Origin: Mesorhizobium sp. B2-4-15
Lineage (GTDB): Bacteria; Pseudomonadota; Alphaproteobacteria; Rhizobiales; Rhizobiaceae
Length of the DNA stretch: 64,000 nt
Assembly: GCF_006658505.1 (NCBI RefSeq)
Contig: NZ_VFUZ01000025.1
Coordinates: 1-64,000 of the forward strand
Direction: 5' to 3'
The notes beneath the pieces were generated by a model. That model was not told the origin of the DNA. It saw nothing but the letters and a program-made list of their open reading frames with translations, and searched no databases. Both the position numbers and the translations under genes were made by a program. This document shows positions 17,409 through 25,864 of the stretch, piece by piece. Numbering within the stretch: position 1 is the stretch's first letter; every line of letters begins with the position of its first letter.

Positions 17409-19979
17409 ATGTTTTACCTGAAGCCATTGAAGGATGTTAGCGTCAGGACCAAGCTCTCGCTGGGCTTTGGTCTGGCGTTGTTGTGCGTCCTGGCAGTAGG
17501 GCTATTTGGCGTGAATCAGCTGCGATCTCTCAATGAAATCACAGGTGAGATCACAGGCGTTTGGTTGCCGCAGGTCCAGGTCGTGGAGGAGATGAAGCGC
17601 AATCTGGCGGAACATCAGCTCTATGCGACGCTGCGCATGCGCACCGACGATACCCGACAGCTGCTGCGCATCGATGACGAGATGGCGAGGGAGAGCGACG
17701 AGATTCTGAGGGGTCGGCGTGCCTACCGCAGGAGCGCCGGATCGCGCGCCGAGCAGGAACTGTTCGATCAGTTCGTTTATCTGTGGACGGCCTATCAAGA
17801 CTCCCTGACATCCATTTTCCCGCTCCTGGAAACAGAGGGGCCAACAAAGGCCCTTAAAGAGTTCGAGACGGTATCGCTGCCGACCGTCGCCGAGGCGGCG
17901 CAGCGGCTGGACGGCTTGCTGGCCCTCACCAATCAGCGCAGCACGGCTGTCGCAGCCATGGCGGATCGCACCTACACCATCGCGCAGCGGCTGACCTGGG
18001 CCGCGATTGCCTTTGCCGCCGTGTGCCTCGGCGGGCTTGTCGCCTGGATTCGACACAATGTCAGCAAGCCGATCCTCACGGTGAGCGAGGCGATGCATCG
18101 CCTAACACTGGGTGACCGCCGCTCAACCCTCGTCGCACCCAAAAGGGATCGCCGGGACGAGATCGGGGTGTTGTTCTCGGCCTTTGCGGGCTACCGTGCC
18201 AGCCTGGAGCGCAGTGATGCCTTGGCCCGCGAGGCGGAGTTGGAACGGCAGCATCTGGCCGCGGCAGCAGCAAACATGCCGGTGGGTCTGTGCATGTTCG
18301 ATGCCGAGCGGCGGCTGGTTTTTTGCAACCAGGCCTACGCTGACCTCTATCACTTGCCGGAGACCCTGACCCGTCCAGGCTCGCATTGGGCCGATTTGAA
18401 GCGGTTCCGGATAGCCGCGGGGCTCTATGTCGGCCTGGAGCCTGAAAGATATCTGGAAGAACTCTCGGCGACGATCGACCGTGCCGAGCGCGTCGTGAGC
18501 CTCGTCGAACTCCGGGACGGGCGCACAATCGACCTCATCCACCAGCCGCTGCCAGGCGGCGGATGGCTTGCCACGCACCACGACGTGACCGATTTGCGGC
18601 GTAGCGAGGCCCGCATCTCGCACATGGCCCGCCACGACGGGCTTACCGATCTTCCGAACCGTACATTGTTCCACGAACGCGCCGAGGAAGCTCTGATCGA
18701 GATGAGCCGGCAGAACGGCAAGGTCGCCGTCCTTTGCCTTGATCTCGATCATTTCAAGACGGTCAACGACACGCTGGGGCATCCGATTGGTGACGCCCTG
18801 CTGAAGGAGGTCGCCGGCAGGCTGAGGCGCGTCCTCCGTGAAGGCGACACGGTAGCCAGGCTCGGTGGCGACGAGTTCGTGATCATTCAAAAGGGGACCG
18901 ATCAGCCGGTCGAGGCCACTGCCCTTGCTCAAAGGGTCATAGACGCGCTGAGCGCGCCTTACATCGTCGATGGACACGGGGTTATGATCAGCGCCAGCGT
19001 CGGCATTTCGATTGCGCCGGACGATGGCGAGAACGCCGATCAACTGCTCAAGAACGGTGACATGGCGCTCTACCGGGCAAAGGCGGACGGACGCAGAACA
19101 TATAGGTTCTTCGAGCCGGAAATGGATGCCCGCATGCAGGCGCGGCGATTTCTCGAACTCGATCTGCGCGAGGCGGTGGGGCGGGAGCAGTTCGAGATCT
19201 ATTACCAACCGCTCCTCAATATCGACCGCGGCGAGGTCAGCTGCTTCGAGGCGCTGCTGCGCTGGCATCACCCGAAGCGTGGCATCGTCTCTCCGGCAGA
19301 GTTCATTCCCCTGGCCGAGGAGATCGGCCTCATCGTCCCGATCGGTGACTGGGTGATCAAGCAAGCGTGTCTCGACGCAGCAGGCTGGCCCAAAGGCATC
19401 AAGGTTGCCGTCAACCTGTCGCCGACGCAGTTTCGCAGCACACGCTTGCTTTCGACGATCGTCGAGGCACTGGATGCCTCGGGGCTGCCCGCGAGTCAGC
19501 TCGAGCTTGAGATCACCGAGACGGTGCTACTGGCCAACAGCCCGGCGACGCTCGCGCTGCTGCAGCAGATCCACATGCTGGGGGTGCATATTGCGATGGA
19601 CGACTTCGGAACCGGATATTCGAGCTTGAGCTATCTGCGCTCTTTCCCGTTCGACAAGATCAAGATCGACCAGTCCTTCGTGAGGGATGCCGATGACGTC
19701 GACAGCTCGGTTGCCATCATCCGGGCCGTCACGAGCCTTGGCAACAGCCTCGGGATACAGACCACCGCCGAAGGAGTTGAGACAGCGGAACAGCTCGAGC
19801 GGGTACGAAGAGAAGGCTGCACCGAGGCACAGGGTTTCCTGCTCAGTCGGCCGCTACCTGCTCGGGAAATCCCCGCAATGCTGGAGCGTACGCGCGCCGT
19901 CGTGGCTGGCGACATCATCGAGCCTGCACCCGAAATGACGGCCGAGCGGAAAGATCGGCGCCGCAAGAGCGCGTTGTAG
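17409..19979 (+). CDS. Membrane GGDEF-EAL c-di-GMP enzyme with HAMP and PAS-like domains
   Basis: An 856-residue inner-membrane protein. Order: TM1 (about 16-36), a helical periplasmic 4HB-MCP-like sensor (about 37-190), TM2 (about 195-215), HAMP (about 216-268), a PAS-like domain (about 285-395), GGDEF (about 400-565), EAL (about 580-830). The GGDEF site is intact (RLGGDEFVI) and preceded by an RxxD inhibitory site (REGD) five residues before it. The EAL domain keeps EALLRW, LEITETV, DDFGTGYSSLSYL, KIDQSFV and AEGVET, so both synthesis and hydrolysis look possible. It appears monocistronic. Confidence 0.95.
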   Translation: MFYLKPLKDVSVRTKLSLGFGLALLCVLAVGLFGVNQLRSLNEITGEITGVWLPQVQVVEEMKRNLAEHQLYATLRMRTDDTRQLLRIDDEMARESDEILRGRRAYRRSAGSRAEQELFDQFVYLWTAYQDSLTSIFPLLETEGPTKALKEFETVSLPTVAEAAQRLDGLLALTNQRSTAVAAMADRTYTIAQRLTWAAIAFAAVCLGGLVAWIRHNVSKPILTVSEAMHRLTLGDRRSTLVAPKRDRRDEIGVLFSAFAGYRASLERSDALAREAELERQHLAAAAANMPVGLCMFDAERRLVFCNQAYADLYHLPETLTRPGSHWADLKRFRIAAGLYVGLEPERYLEELSATIDRAERVVSLVELRDGRTIDLIHQPLPGGGWLATHHDVTDLRRSEARISHMARHDGLTDLPNRTLFHERAEEALIEMSRQNGKVAVLCLDLDHFKTVNDTLGHPIGDALLKEVAGRLRRVLREGDTVARLGGDEFVIIQKGTDQPVEATALAQRVIDALSAPYIVDGHGVMISASVGISIAPDDGENADQLLKNGDMALYRAKADGRRTYRFFEPEMDARMQARRFLELDLREAVGREQFEIYYQPLLNIDRGEVSCFEALLRWHHPKRGIVSPAEFIPLAEEIGLIVPIGDWVIKQACLDAAGWPKGIKVAVNLSPTQFRSTRLLSTIVEALDASGLPASQLELEITETVLLANSPATLALLQQIHMLGVHIAMDDFGTGYSSLSYLRSFPFDKIKIDQSFVRDADDVDSSVAIIRAVTSLGNSLGIQTTAEGVETAEQLERVRREGCTEAQGFLLSRPLPAREIPAMLERTRAVVAGDIIEPAPEMTAERKDRRRKSAL

Positions 19980-20020
19980 GTAGTCGCCCATAGTTGCAGC
20001 CGCGCGAGAAGCTCGGCCTA

Positions 20021-20290
20021 TCAGTCAGAAGACAAAGCTCGGCGGAGCGAGCCGGAGCGCCCGCCGGAGCGCTCGTTCATCGTCAGATCAGCTGCGATGC
20101 GAGACACCTTTCCGTTGAGTTCCGGCGTGGTGCGCTGATTGAAAGCGGAAAGGCGAAGGACCGCCTTCTGGCCGAGTTGAACCTGGTCGATGTCGGGCGG
20201 CGCGATCCGATGAAGCCGCCTTGATATCCAGGTATGGGGCCGGAACAAGAACTATTCCCTCAGACACGCTATGGCTGAACGAAACGCGAA
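20021..20290 (-). pseudogene. HlyD/PrsE-type secretion adaptor remnant
   Basis: On the minus strand the product IAPPDIDQVQLGQKAVLRLS followed by AFNQRTTPELNGKVSRIAAD is a textbook segment of type I secretion membrane-fusion proteins (PrsE family). Just upstream, in another frame, IVLVPAPYLDIKA supplies the piece that normally precedes it, so a frameshift separates the two. Both ends of the roughly 430-residue protein are missing. It is a relic. Confidence 0.72.
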
Positions 20291-20377
20291 GGCCATCCAC
20301 ATGAGGAAGTGATAAAAGAGCAATTTGACGATCGATCCGATCGGACGGAGAAATCTGGAAAAACAACAGCCGGGACG

Positions 20378-20572
20378 ATGCGCATGAGCGACGAAACCGA
20401 CGATGACACCGATATCGTGAATCAGCTCGCCTATGTCAGAGCCGACCCAACCCAGCACGACACGCTTACGCTTCTTGCGATGATCGATGCCGCGATTGCC
20501 GAGATCATGAGCTTGAGGATGAAGCTGCGGCTGAGCGAGGAACGGAATGGCGGGAGCAGCCAGCTCCAATAG
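20378..20572 (+). CDS. Small acidic hypothetical protein
   Basis: About 64 residues from ATG 20378 (MRMSDETDDDTDIVNQLAYV); ATG 20384 and an upstream GTG at 20309 are alternatives. The sequence is acidic at the start and then helical (TLLAMIDAAIAEIMSLRMKL), ending SEERNGGSSQLQ. No domain is recognised. It lies in a mosaic region of gene fragments, so whether it is expressed is uncertain. Confidence 0.45.
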   Translation: MRMSDETDDDTDIVNQLAYVRADPTQHDTLTLLAMIDAAIAEIMSLRMKLRLSEERNGGSSQLQ

Positions 20573-20609
20573 CTGGCCGGAACGGGAATGAACGGCGACG
20601 CGAAGCCTG

Positions 20610-20692
20610 GTCCGCGTCCGCCATCATCCGCCGGCCGCCGGCCCGAGCGCACCATTGCCGCTCGTCGCCATGGAGACGTCGAGGCCGCGGCC
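20610..20692 (-). repeat. Degenerate copy of the 3' end of the GH25 lysozyme gene
   Basis: This segment aligns by eye with 21258-21344, the last codons of the lysozyme gene, with roughly nine mismatches and one gap over 75 bases. Translated, both give HGDERQW then MMADAD. The stretch CCATTGCCGCTCGTCGCCAT is identical in both. It is a partial duplication lying on the far side of the TatB-like gene. Confidence 0.7.
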
Positions 20693-20695
20693 TGC

Positions 20696-20779
20696 TTAGC
20701 AGGCCACGGAGGCCTCGGCGAGCAAGCCTGATTCGGCCGCCAGCCGCAATTCCATCAGCCACCAGGCGTCGTAGAACTT
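20696..20779 (-). pseudogene. C-terminal gene fragment of unknown family
   Basis: Directly after the TatB-like stop, the minus strand reads KFYDAWWLMELRLAAESGLL then AEASVAC and a stop at 20696-20698. It looks like the end of a real protein but has no start of its own. The parent family is not recognised. Confidence 0.4.
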
Positions 20780-20781
20780 GC

Positions 20782-21081
20782 TTACGAAGCAGCGGTCCGC
20801 GCGTCTTCGCTGCTCTCCTTCGTCACCGCGATTCCGCCGGCATCTTGCGGCACGCTGTTTACGGCTTGCTGAAGTTTCGAGCGGGTTTCCTCCAGATCAA
20901 GCTCCTTCTCGGCCTCACGCATGGCGTCGTCGAACTGCCTGCGGAAATCGCCGAGATACCGGTTGACCGTCTTCATAGTCGCGCCAAGCGAGCGCATCAC
21001 ACTTGGAAGCTCTCCTGGCCCGAAAACAACCAGCGCCACAACGAAGATGACAACAAGATGGTCCCAGCCAAGTCCGAACAT
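20782..21081 (-). CDS. TatB/TatA-like twin-arginine translocase protein, orphan
   Basis: 99 residues from ATG 21081 (MFGLGWDHLVVIFVVALVVF). Family organisation is clear: one N-terminal transmembrane helix, the GPGELPSVMRSLG hinge, and an amphipathic helix (KTVNRYLGDFRRQFDDAMRE). A charged tail follows (EAEKELDLEETRSKLQQAVN). TatB with TatC forms the receptor for folded, twin-arginine-signal proteins. Here no tatA or tatC adjoins, and the protein is shorter than the usual rhizobial TatB. It is probably a paralogue; the surrounding duplicated sequence suggests it arrived by rearrangement. Confidence 0.78.
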   Translation of the reverse strand: MFGLGWDHLVVIFVVALVVFGPGELPSVMRSLGATMKTVNRYLGDFRRQFDDAMREAEKELDLEETRSKLQQAVNSVPQDAGGIAVTKESSEDARTAAS

Positions 21082-21254
21082 CGGTAAGTCCCATGGCGCC
21101 TTTGACGGCGCCGGCAGAAGCCCAGCCTGACCACCATCATAGCGCCCCGCCCGCGTCATTCCAGTATGCGGTGGTGCAATGCTGTTCACAGTTGCTTCGC
21201 CCGGCAGGCTGCCGGCGTTAAATGCCGCAAAGGTGAACGTCGGACGGCTCAGCC

Positions 21255-22322
21255 TTAGTCCGCGTCGGCCATCATCTGCCGCCCACCAGCCCACGCGCGC
21301 CATTGCCGCTCGTCGCCATGGAAGACGTTGAGATCGATGCGGCCGGTGACGCCGTGCGACAGGCCGGAGCCGGAATATTGCCAGAACAGCCATTTGCGGT
21401 CGGGATAGACCTTTGACGGGTGTCTCGCCACCGCACGCAGCCAGAACGGGTAGTCGAGGAAAGCGCCCTGGAGATTGTCGCGATAAAAATCCGGCGCGGT
21501 GTAGATGATCGGACGCTGGCCATAGTGACGCTCCAGCTTGTCCATGAACACCTGCATCTTCTCCAGGACCTTTTCGCGCGACGGCCGCCGCTGGCAGCTG
21601 GAGTCGCCGTTCCACTCGACGTCGATCACCGGCGGCAAGGCGCCTTCGACCTTCGGCACGTTGCGGATGAACCAGTCGGCCTGCTCGCCGGCGGTTCGGC
21701 ACCAGTAGAAGAAGTGATAGGCGCCGCGCTTCAGCCCGGCCGCGTCGGCGCCGCGCCAGTTCCTGGTGAACATCGGATCAAGATGGTGGCCGCCATCGGT
21801 CGCCTTGATGTAGGCGAAGTTGGCGCCCTGGGCGCGTAGCTTCTCCCAATTCACATTCCCTTGCCAGCGCGACACGTCGACCCCGTGCACGGCAAGATGC
21901 CGGGGCGAGGAGCGGCCGAAATTGATCGGTTTGGCATCGCGAAAGCCATAGCGCGTGATCGGCCCGGCAAGCATGGGCGGGACCGCCCGCGACAAAAGTT
22001 TCGGGGGCGAGACCAGGGCTGCCGGCTCGACCGGCGGATCGACGCTGTCGGGCAATTCGGGCGCCGGAAACGCCACCGTTTCCTCCTCCGCCAGGCCAAA
22101 GGGGCGAACAGTGTCGTCCACGGGCGCGGGCTCGGTCCGCTTGCGCGCATTGTTGGACCTGTTGACGGGGACGGATGCGATCGGCGCGCTTGGCCGCACC
22201 ACCGAACTGGTGGTTTCGTTCGACGGCTTCTGCACATCGAGCGCGTCCATGCCCGATGTCGACGAGCAGCCGGCAAGGCACAGTGATGCGATCACGAAAC
22301 TGATGACGCCTGGTAACCGCAT
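21255..22322 (-). CDS. GH25 family lysozyme, lipoprotein
   Basis: 355 residues from ATG 22322 (MRLPGVISFVIASLCLAGCS); LAGC is a lipobox, so the protein is probably a lipoprotein. A low-complexity P/V/S linker spans about 25-150. The GH25 (Chalaropsis-type muramidase) domain follows: VHGVDVSRWQGNVNWEKL, FAYIKATDGGHHLD, GAYHFFYWC, PPVIDVEWNGDS, PIIYTAPDFYRDN and WLFWQYSGSGL. The catalytic aspartate of DVEWN and the DVSRWQG aspartate are present. It cleaves peptidoglycan. It is divergent from the DUF1402 gene. A degraded duplicate of its tail lies at 20610-20692. Confidence 0.9.
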   Translation of the reverse strand: MRLPGVISFVIASLCLAGCSSTSGMDALDVQKPSNETTSSVVRPSAPIASVPVNRSNNARKRTEPAPVDDTVRPFGLAEEETVAFPAPELPDSVDPPVEPAALVSPPKLLSRAVPPMLAGPITRYGFRDAKPINFGRSSPRHLAVHGVDVSRWQGNVNWEKLRAQGANFAYIKATDGGHHLDPMFTRNWRGADAAGLKRGAYHFFYWCRTAGEQADWFIRNVPKVEGALPPVIDVEWNGDSSCQRRPSREKVLEKMQVFMDKLERHYGQRPIIYTAPDFYRDNLQGAFLDYPFWLRAVARHPSKVYPDRKWLFWQYSGSGLSHGVTGRIDLNVFHGDERQWRAWAGGRQMMADAD

Positions 22323-22559
22323 CTGGACCTGTACTCGAAACACAACAGACCGAAGGCGACGGCCGACGGACAACCAGGCTCAGTTATGAACGAGAAATTA
22401 CCAATAAAGTTTGAATCAAGTTTTTACCAAACCTGTGACCTATTTCAGACATCCGCCGTCGATGGCGGCCCAAGCCTTGACAGCGCCATGATGTGGCTGT
22501 TGAGAGCGGTATGCGGCGTTCTCAGCCGACGTTTCCCGCGAGCCCAAAAAAGGCGCCTG

Positions 22560-23543
22560 ATGATTGCGTTGCAGCGATTTCTCCTGGTCCTCCTGCTCGC
22601 GGCCCTCTCCTGGAGTGACGCCCTCATGGTGGGGACGGCGCATGCCAGCGGGCTGGTCGCCGTTCCACCCGGCAATCGGTCCGAAACGCAACCGCCAATC
22701 CCGGATGCATCCGCGACGCGTACGCACGCCTTCAAGACCACCTACGCGGAAAAATACGAGAAGATCGTCGCGCTGCTGAAGCGCGAGAAGAGACTGGTGG
22801 CGCACATCAAGCAGGTGGCGGCCGCCTACGATATCGATCCCATCCATATCGTCGGCGCGCTTGTCGGCGAACACACTTACAACGTCACCGCCGTCGGCTC
22901 GGTGCAGACTTACTATGTGAAGGCACTGTCCTATTCCGGCCTCGACTTTGCCTTCCGCTACAAAGGCGTGCCGGTGCAGACCTTTGTCCAGCGGCCGGAG
23001 TTCGCGGCCTGCGCCGAGGCCAAGGACAGTGCCGCCCTGTGGAGTTGCCGCGACAAGGTTTGGGTCGAACATTTCCGTGGCAAGAGCGTCGATGGCGTCG
23101 CCTACGAGGCCATGACCTTCCAGCAGGCGTTCTTCCAGCCCTTCTTTGCCGGCCAGACATTCGGCCTTGGCCAGATCAGCCCGTTGACCGCGCTTGAAGT
23201 GACGGACCTGGTCAACAGGGTGAGCGGCTATGACAAGCTGACGCCAGATCATCCGCAGGCGATCTATCGCGATGTCATGGATCCGGACCGCAGCATCGTC
23301 TACATCGCGGCGATCGTGCGCGACGCCATCGACGCCTACAAACAGGAGGGCTTCGACATATCGGGCAATCCGGGCGTAACGGCCACGCTCTACAATGTCG
23401 GCCAACCCCGGCAGCGAGCGGCCGACCTGCGCGCGGCAGCCGCCAGTGGCAAGGGCCGCAAGCTGCCGGTGGAAAATTATTACGGCTGGCTCGTCAACGA
23501 CAAGCTCGACGAACTCAGGAGCCTGCTCGACAGCGGCAGCTGA
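22560..23543 (+). CDS. DUF1402 exported protein, possible lytic-transglycosylase fold
   Basis: 327 residues from ATG 22560 (MIALQRFLLVLLLAALSWSD), with a signal peptide ending near AHAS; the frame is open from 22386 but the upstream part lacks homology. The family is DUF1402. Visible segments include VAAAYDIDPIHIVGALVGEH, FFAGQTFGLGQISPLTALEV, and DRSIVYIAAIVRDAIDAYKQ. The pairing of a GEHTYN glutamate with GLGQISP resembles the glutamate and GxGQI motifs of lysozyme-like lytic transglycosylases; that link is my inference. The DedA gene follows after 25 bases. Confidence 0.8.
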   Translation: MIALQRFLLVLLLAALSWSDALMVGTAHASGLVAVPPGNRSETQPPIPDASATRTHAFKTTYAEKYEKIVALLKREKRLVAHIKQVAAAYDIDPIHIVGALVGEHTYNVTAVGSVQTYYVKALSYSGLDFAFRYKGVPVQTFVQRPEFAACAEAKDSAALWSCRDKVWVEHFRGKSVDGVAYEAMTFQQAFFQPFFAGQTFGLGQISPLTALEVTDLVNRVSGYDKLTPDHPQAIYRDVMDPDRSIVYIAAIVRDAIDAYKQEGFDISGNPGVTATLYNVGQPRQRAADLRAAAASGKGRKLPVENYYGWLVNDKLDELRSLLDSGS

Positions 23544-23568
23544 GAGACGCTTTTATCAAGGAGCTTGC

Positions 23569-24186
23569 GTGCAGTCGTTCATCGACCAGAGCGTTTGTTT
23601 CATCGAAAACCATCAGGCCTGGGCAGGCGTCGTGGTCGGGCTGCTGGCATTCGGCGAGTCGCTGGTGCTGATCGGCATCCTCTTGCCCGGCACCACGGTC
23701 CTGGTCATCGTCGGCGGTCTAGTGGGCGCAGGCATTGTCCAGCCTTTGCCCGTTCTTCTCGCAGCGATGGTCGGTGCGGCGCTCGGCGACACCGTCTCCT
23801 ATTTCCTTGGCAAATGGCTCGGACGCGGTGTCGTCCATAAATGGCCGCTCAATCGCTACCGCCGCGAGATCGCCCGGGCGCGGCTATTCTTCCATCGTTA
23901 TGGCTTCGCGGCCGTTTTCGTCGGCCGCTTCTTCGGCCCGGTCCGCGCCACCGTGCCGCTGGTCGCGGGCATGATGGGCATGAACCGCCGCCGTTTCCAG
24001 ATCGCCAACATCCTGTCGGCGGTCATCTGGGCTCCATCCGTGCTGTCGCCGGGATGGCTGGTGGCCAAGGGAGCCGGCAGTCTCCCCGAGCTCGATGCGA
24101 CCAGCCTGTTCGGCATGGCGACGATCGCTGCTATCGCCTTGGTCATCATCGCGGTGGTCGCGGTCAAGCTGCGCGGCAGGCGCTAG
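23569..24186 (+). CDS. DedA family membrane protein
   Basis: 205 residues from GTG 23569 (QSFIDQSVCFIENHQAWAGV), chosen because AAGGAG lies at 23558-23563. It has the DedA/VTT features: FGESLVLIGILLPGTTVLVI, GAALGDTVSYFLGKWLGRG, then FFHRYGFAAVFVGRFFGPVR with the conserved arginines, and PLVAGMMGMNRRRFQIANIL. Five or so membrane segments are visible. DedA proteins are linked to lipid-carrier recycling and membrane homeostasis. It is probably cotranscribed with the DUF1402 gene. Confidence 0.9.
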   Translation: MQSFIDQSVCFIENHQAWAGVVVGLLAFGESLVLIGILLPGTTVLVIVGGLVGAGIVQPLPVLLAAMVGAALGDTVSYFLGKWLGRGVVHKWPLNRYRREIARARLFFHRYGFAAVFVGRFFGPVRATVPLVAGMMGMNRRRFQIANILSAVIWAPSVLSPGWLVAKGAGSLPELDATSLFGMATIAAIALVIIAVVAVKLRGRR

Positions 24187-24187
24187 C

Positions 24188-24979
24188 CTAGCCGCGCTTC
24201 CTGAACACGCCGATCATCGGTCCCAGATTCCAGTAATCGTCGTTACGGCCGATGGCCGGGGCGAGCAGGCTTGAAATCGAGCCGTCGAGGAACAGCGCAT
24301 TATCGCAGCCGAGCGCATCGCGAAAGAGCCGGGCGAATGCATGGAACGTCACCGCGCCATTCGAAATGGCAAAGACCGCGACACCGTCCTTTCGCACGCC
24401 GACACCGTCGCGGGTCTTGCGCGAGGTGCTGTCGGACTGGAATTTCGGATGAAGCTGGCCGTCGATGACCAGCATCGGCCCGGATTGCGTCGCATAGTCG
24501 GTGGGCGGCCGCTTCCTGACGAAGTCCCTCGTCGCCCGGACCGTGGCCTTGCCGCCGCTGATGTAGAAGATGCCATTCGGCTGCAGCGAAAAATTGCCGG
24601 TTCCCGATCCCGTCTTCACGTCAGCCATTTCCTGGCCTCGCTCGATATAGAGGCCGACCGGTCTGAGGTCGGGGTGATACATGCCGGCATTGATGGCAAA
24701 CAGCATTGTGCGGCCGGCCGCGCGCTGGGCATTGTCGAGATTGTGCAGCGACTGAAAAGGTTTACCGGCTGGATCCTTCCAGAACAGCTCGATCGAATAG
24801 CGTTTCGGGTCGACCTCGCAGACGAGATAGCTGGCCGCCTCAAAAGCAAAATCACGGCACGGTGGCACCTTTGCGAACCATTGGCCGAACGCCATCGTCG
24901 TGGCGATCGCCTGCGGCAGCGCGGTCTTGGCGAAGGTCGCCAACAGCGGGACGGCGTTGAGAAGTGTCGGAAAATCCAT
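24188..24979 (-). CDS. Phosphodiester glycosidase (NAGPA/DUF2233) family protein
   Basis: 263 residues. The NAGPA domain is visible: INAGMYHPDLRPVGLYIERG, FSLQPNGIFYISGGKATVRA, TQSGPMLVIDGQLHPKF, TRDGVGVRKDGVAVFAISNG, then DALGCDNALFLDGSISSLL. The DGS motif near the end is typical. Family members cleave phosphodiester-linked sugars, or act on envelope glycans. The N-terminus carries a hydrophobic segment (LLATFAKTALPQAIATT) without a classic signal site. It is convergent with dedA, with one base between the stops. Confidence 0.85.
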   Translation of the reverse strand: MDFPTLLNAVPLLATFAKTALPQAIATTMAFGQWFAKVPPCRDFAFEAASYLVCEVDPKRYSIELFWKDPAGKPFQSLHNLDNAQRAAGRTMLFAINAGMYHPDLRPVGLYIERGQEMADVKTGSGTGNFSLQPNGIFYISGGKATVRATRDFVRKRPPTDYATQSGPMLVIDGQLHPKFQSDSTSRKTRDGVGVRKDGVAVFAISNGAVTFHAFARLFRDALGCDNALFLDGSISSLLAPAIGRNDDYWNLGPMIGVFRKRG

Positions 24980-25092
24980 GCACCTACCGGATCGCCAGCT
25001 TCAATGAGCGGACGTGGATAGCATCGCTGGACGCCACTATGGAAGACAGTTGAAGAGAGCGCGGACACGGTCCGGATGCGGTGGCGCGGAGA

Positions 25093-25719
25093 CTATTTGA
25101 CAGCGCTGACCAGCTGTTCGTCGCCGCCAAGGATGGAAACCCAGTGCCCGGTGTTGTCGCTCGCCTGCCTTTTCAGGTAGCGGTAGCTGGTCTGGTTCCA
25201 GAGGCGGACCTTGTCTGTCAGGTTGTCGAGGATGAAGTCGCCCTTGTCGGTGCGCACTGTCAGCACGGCATGACCTTCGCCGTCGGGCTTACGCACCACC
25301 GTCATCAGGAGATTGGCGATGGCAATGCCCAAACTGCTGAGTTCGCGGCGCTTTTCCAGCGCGTAGTCCTCGCAATCACCGAAGCCGTTGTCGGGGTAGG
25401 CCCACCACTCCTCCTTGCCGTAATTGTCGAGGTCGCTCATCGGCTTGACGCGCGTGTTGACCGAGAGATTCACGGCCGTGATCTCGTGCAGCAGCTTGCC
25501 GGTCATATGTTCCGGCGCGCTGTCGTGGGAGCGGATGGAGCATTCCGCGACATGGATCTTGCAAAAATCATAGTGGCCGATCGGCTGGGAGGTCGAGCCA
25601 CCGATAACCATGGACGCGGGCGCGGAATAGGCGAAACTCGCCGCCGAACAGAAAGCGGTCAGCGCAGCCGCCAGCCCCAGCCCCTTCGCCTTGCGGCGCC
25701 AACCTGTCGAGGATGCCAT
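25093..25719 (-). CDS. Transglutaminase-like cysteine peptidase (BTLCP, DUF920)
   Basis: 208 residues with a signal peptide (GLGLAAALTAFCSAASFAYS, cleavage near SAPA). Catalytic elements: the cysteine in GFGDCEDYALEKRREL, the histidine in DGEGHAVLTVRTDKGD, and the aspartate in FILDN. This is the bacterial transglutaminase-like cysteine peptidase family, periplasmic in alphaproteobacteria. LapG-type relatives process adhesins under c-di-GMP control, but no LapD partner is visible, so that role is only a possibility. Monocistronic. Confidence 0.87.
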   Translation of the reverse strand: MASSTGWRRKAKGLGLAAALTAFCSAASFAYSAPASMVIGGSTSQPIGHYDFCKIHVAECSIRSHDSAPEHMTGKLLHEITAVNLSVNTRVKPMSDLDNYGKEEWWAYPDNGFGDCEDYALEKRRELSSLGIAIANLLMTVVRKPDGEGHAVLTVRTDKGDFILDNLTDKVRLWNQTSYRYLKRQASDNTGHWVSILGGDEQLVSAVK

Positions 25720-25864
25720 GCGGCCCCGCCCATCGTTTTTGTTAACGGAACGTTAAGGGCGGTTATGTCCCGAAGTCAATGAACGCGGCTGATCACATCT
25801 TTGCTGGCGCCGCACGGGCCTTCGGGGGTTGCAGGGGCGCAACACCAGGATTCAGGTTCCCAGG

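Noticed and set aside
18123..19364. 413-codon minus-strand frame
   Set aside because: Antisense to the GGDEF-EAL gene, no motifs.
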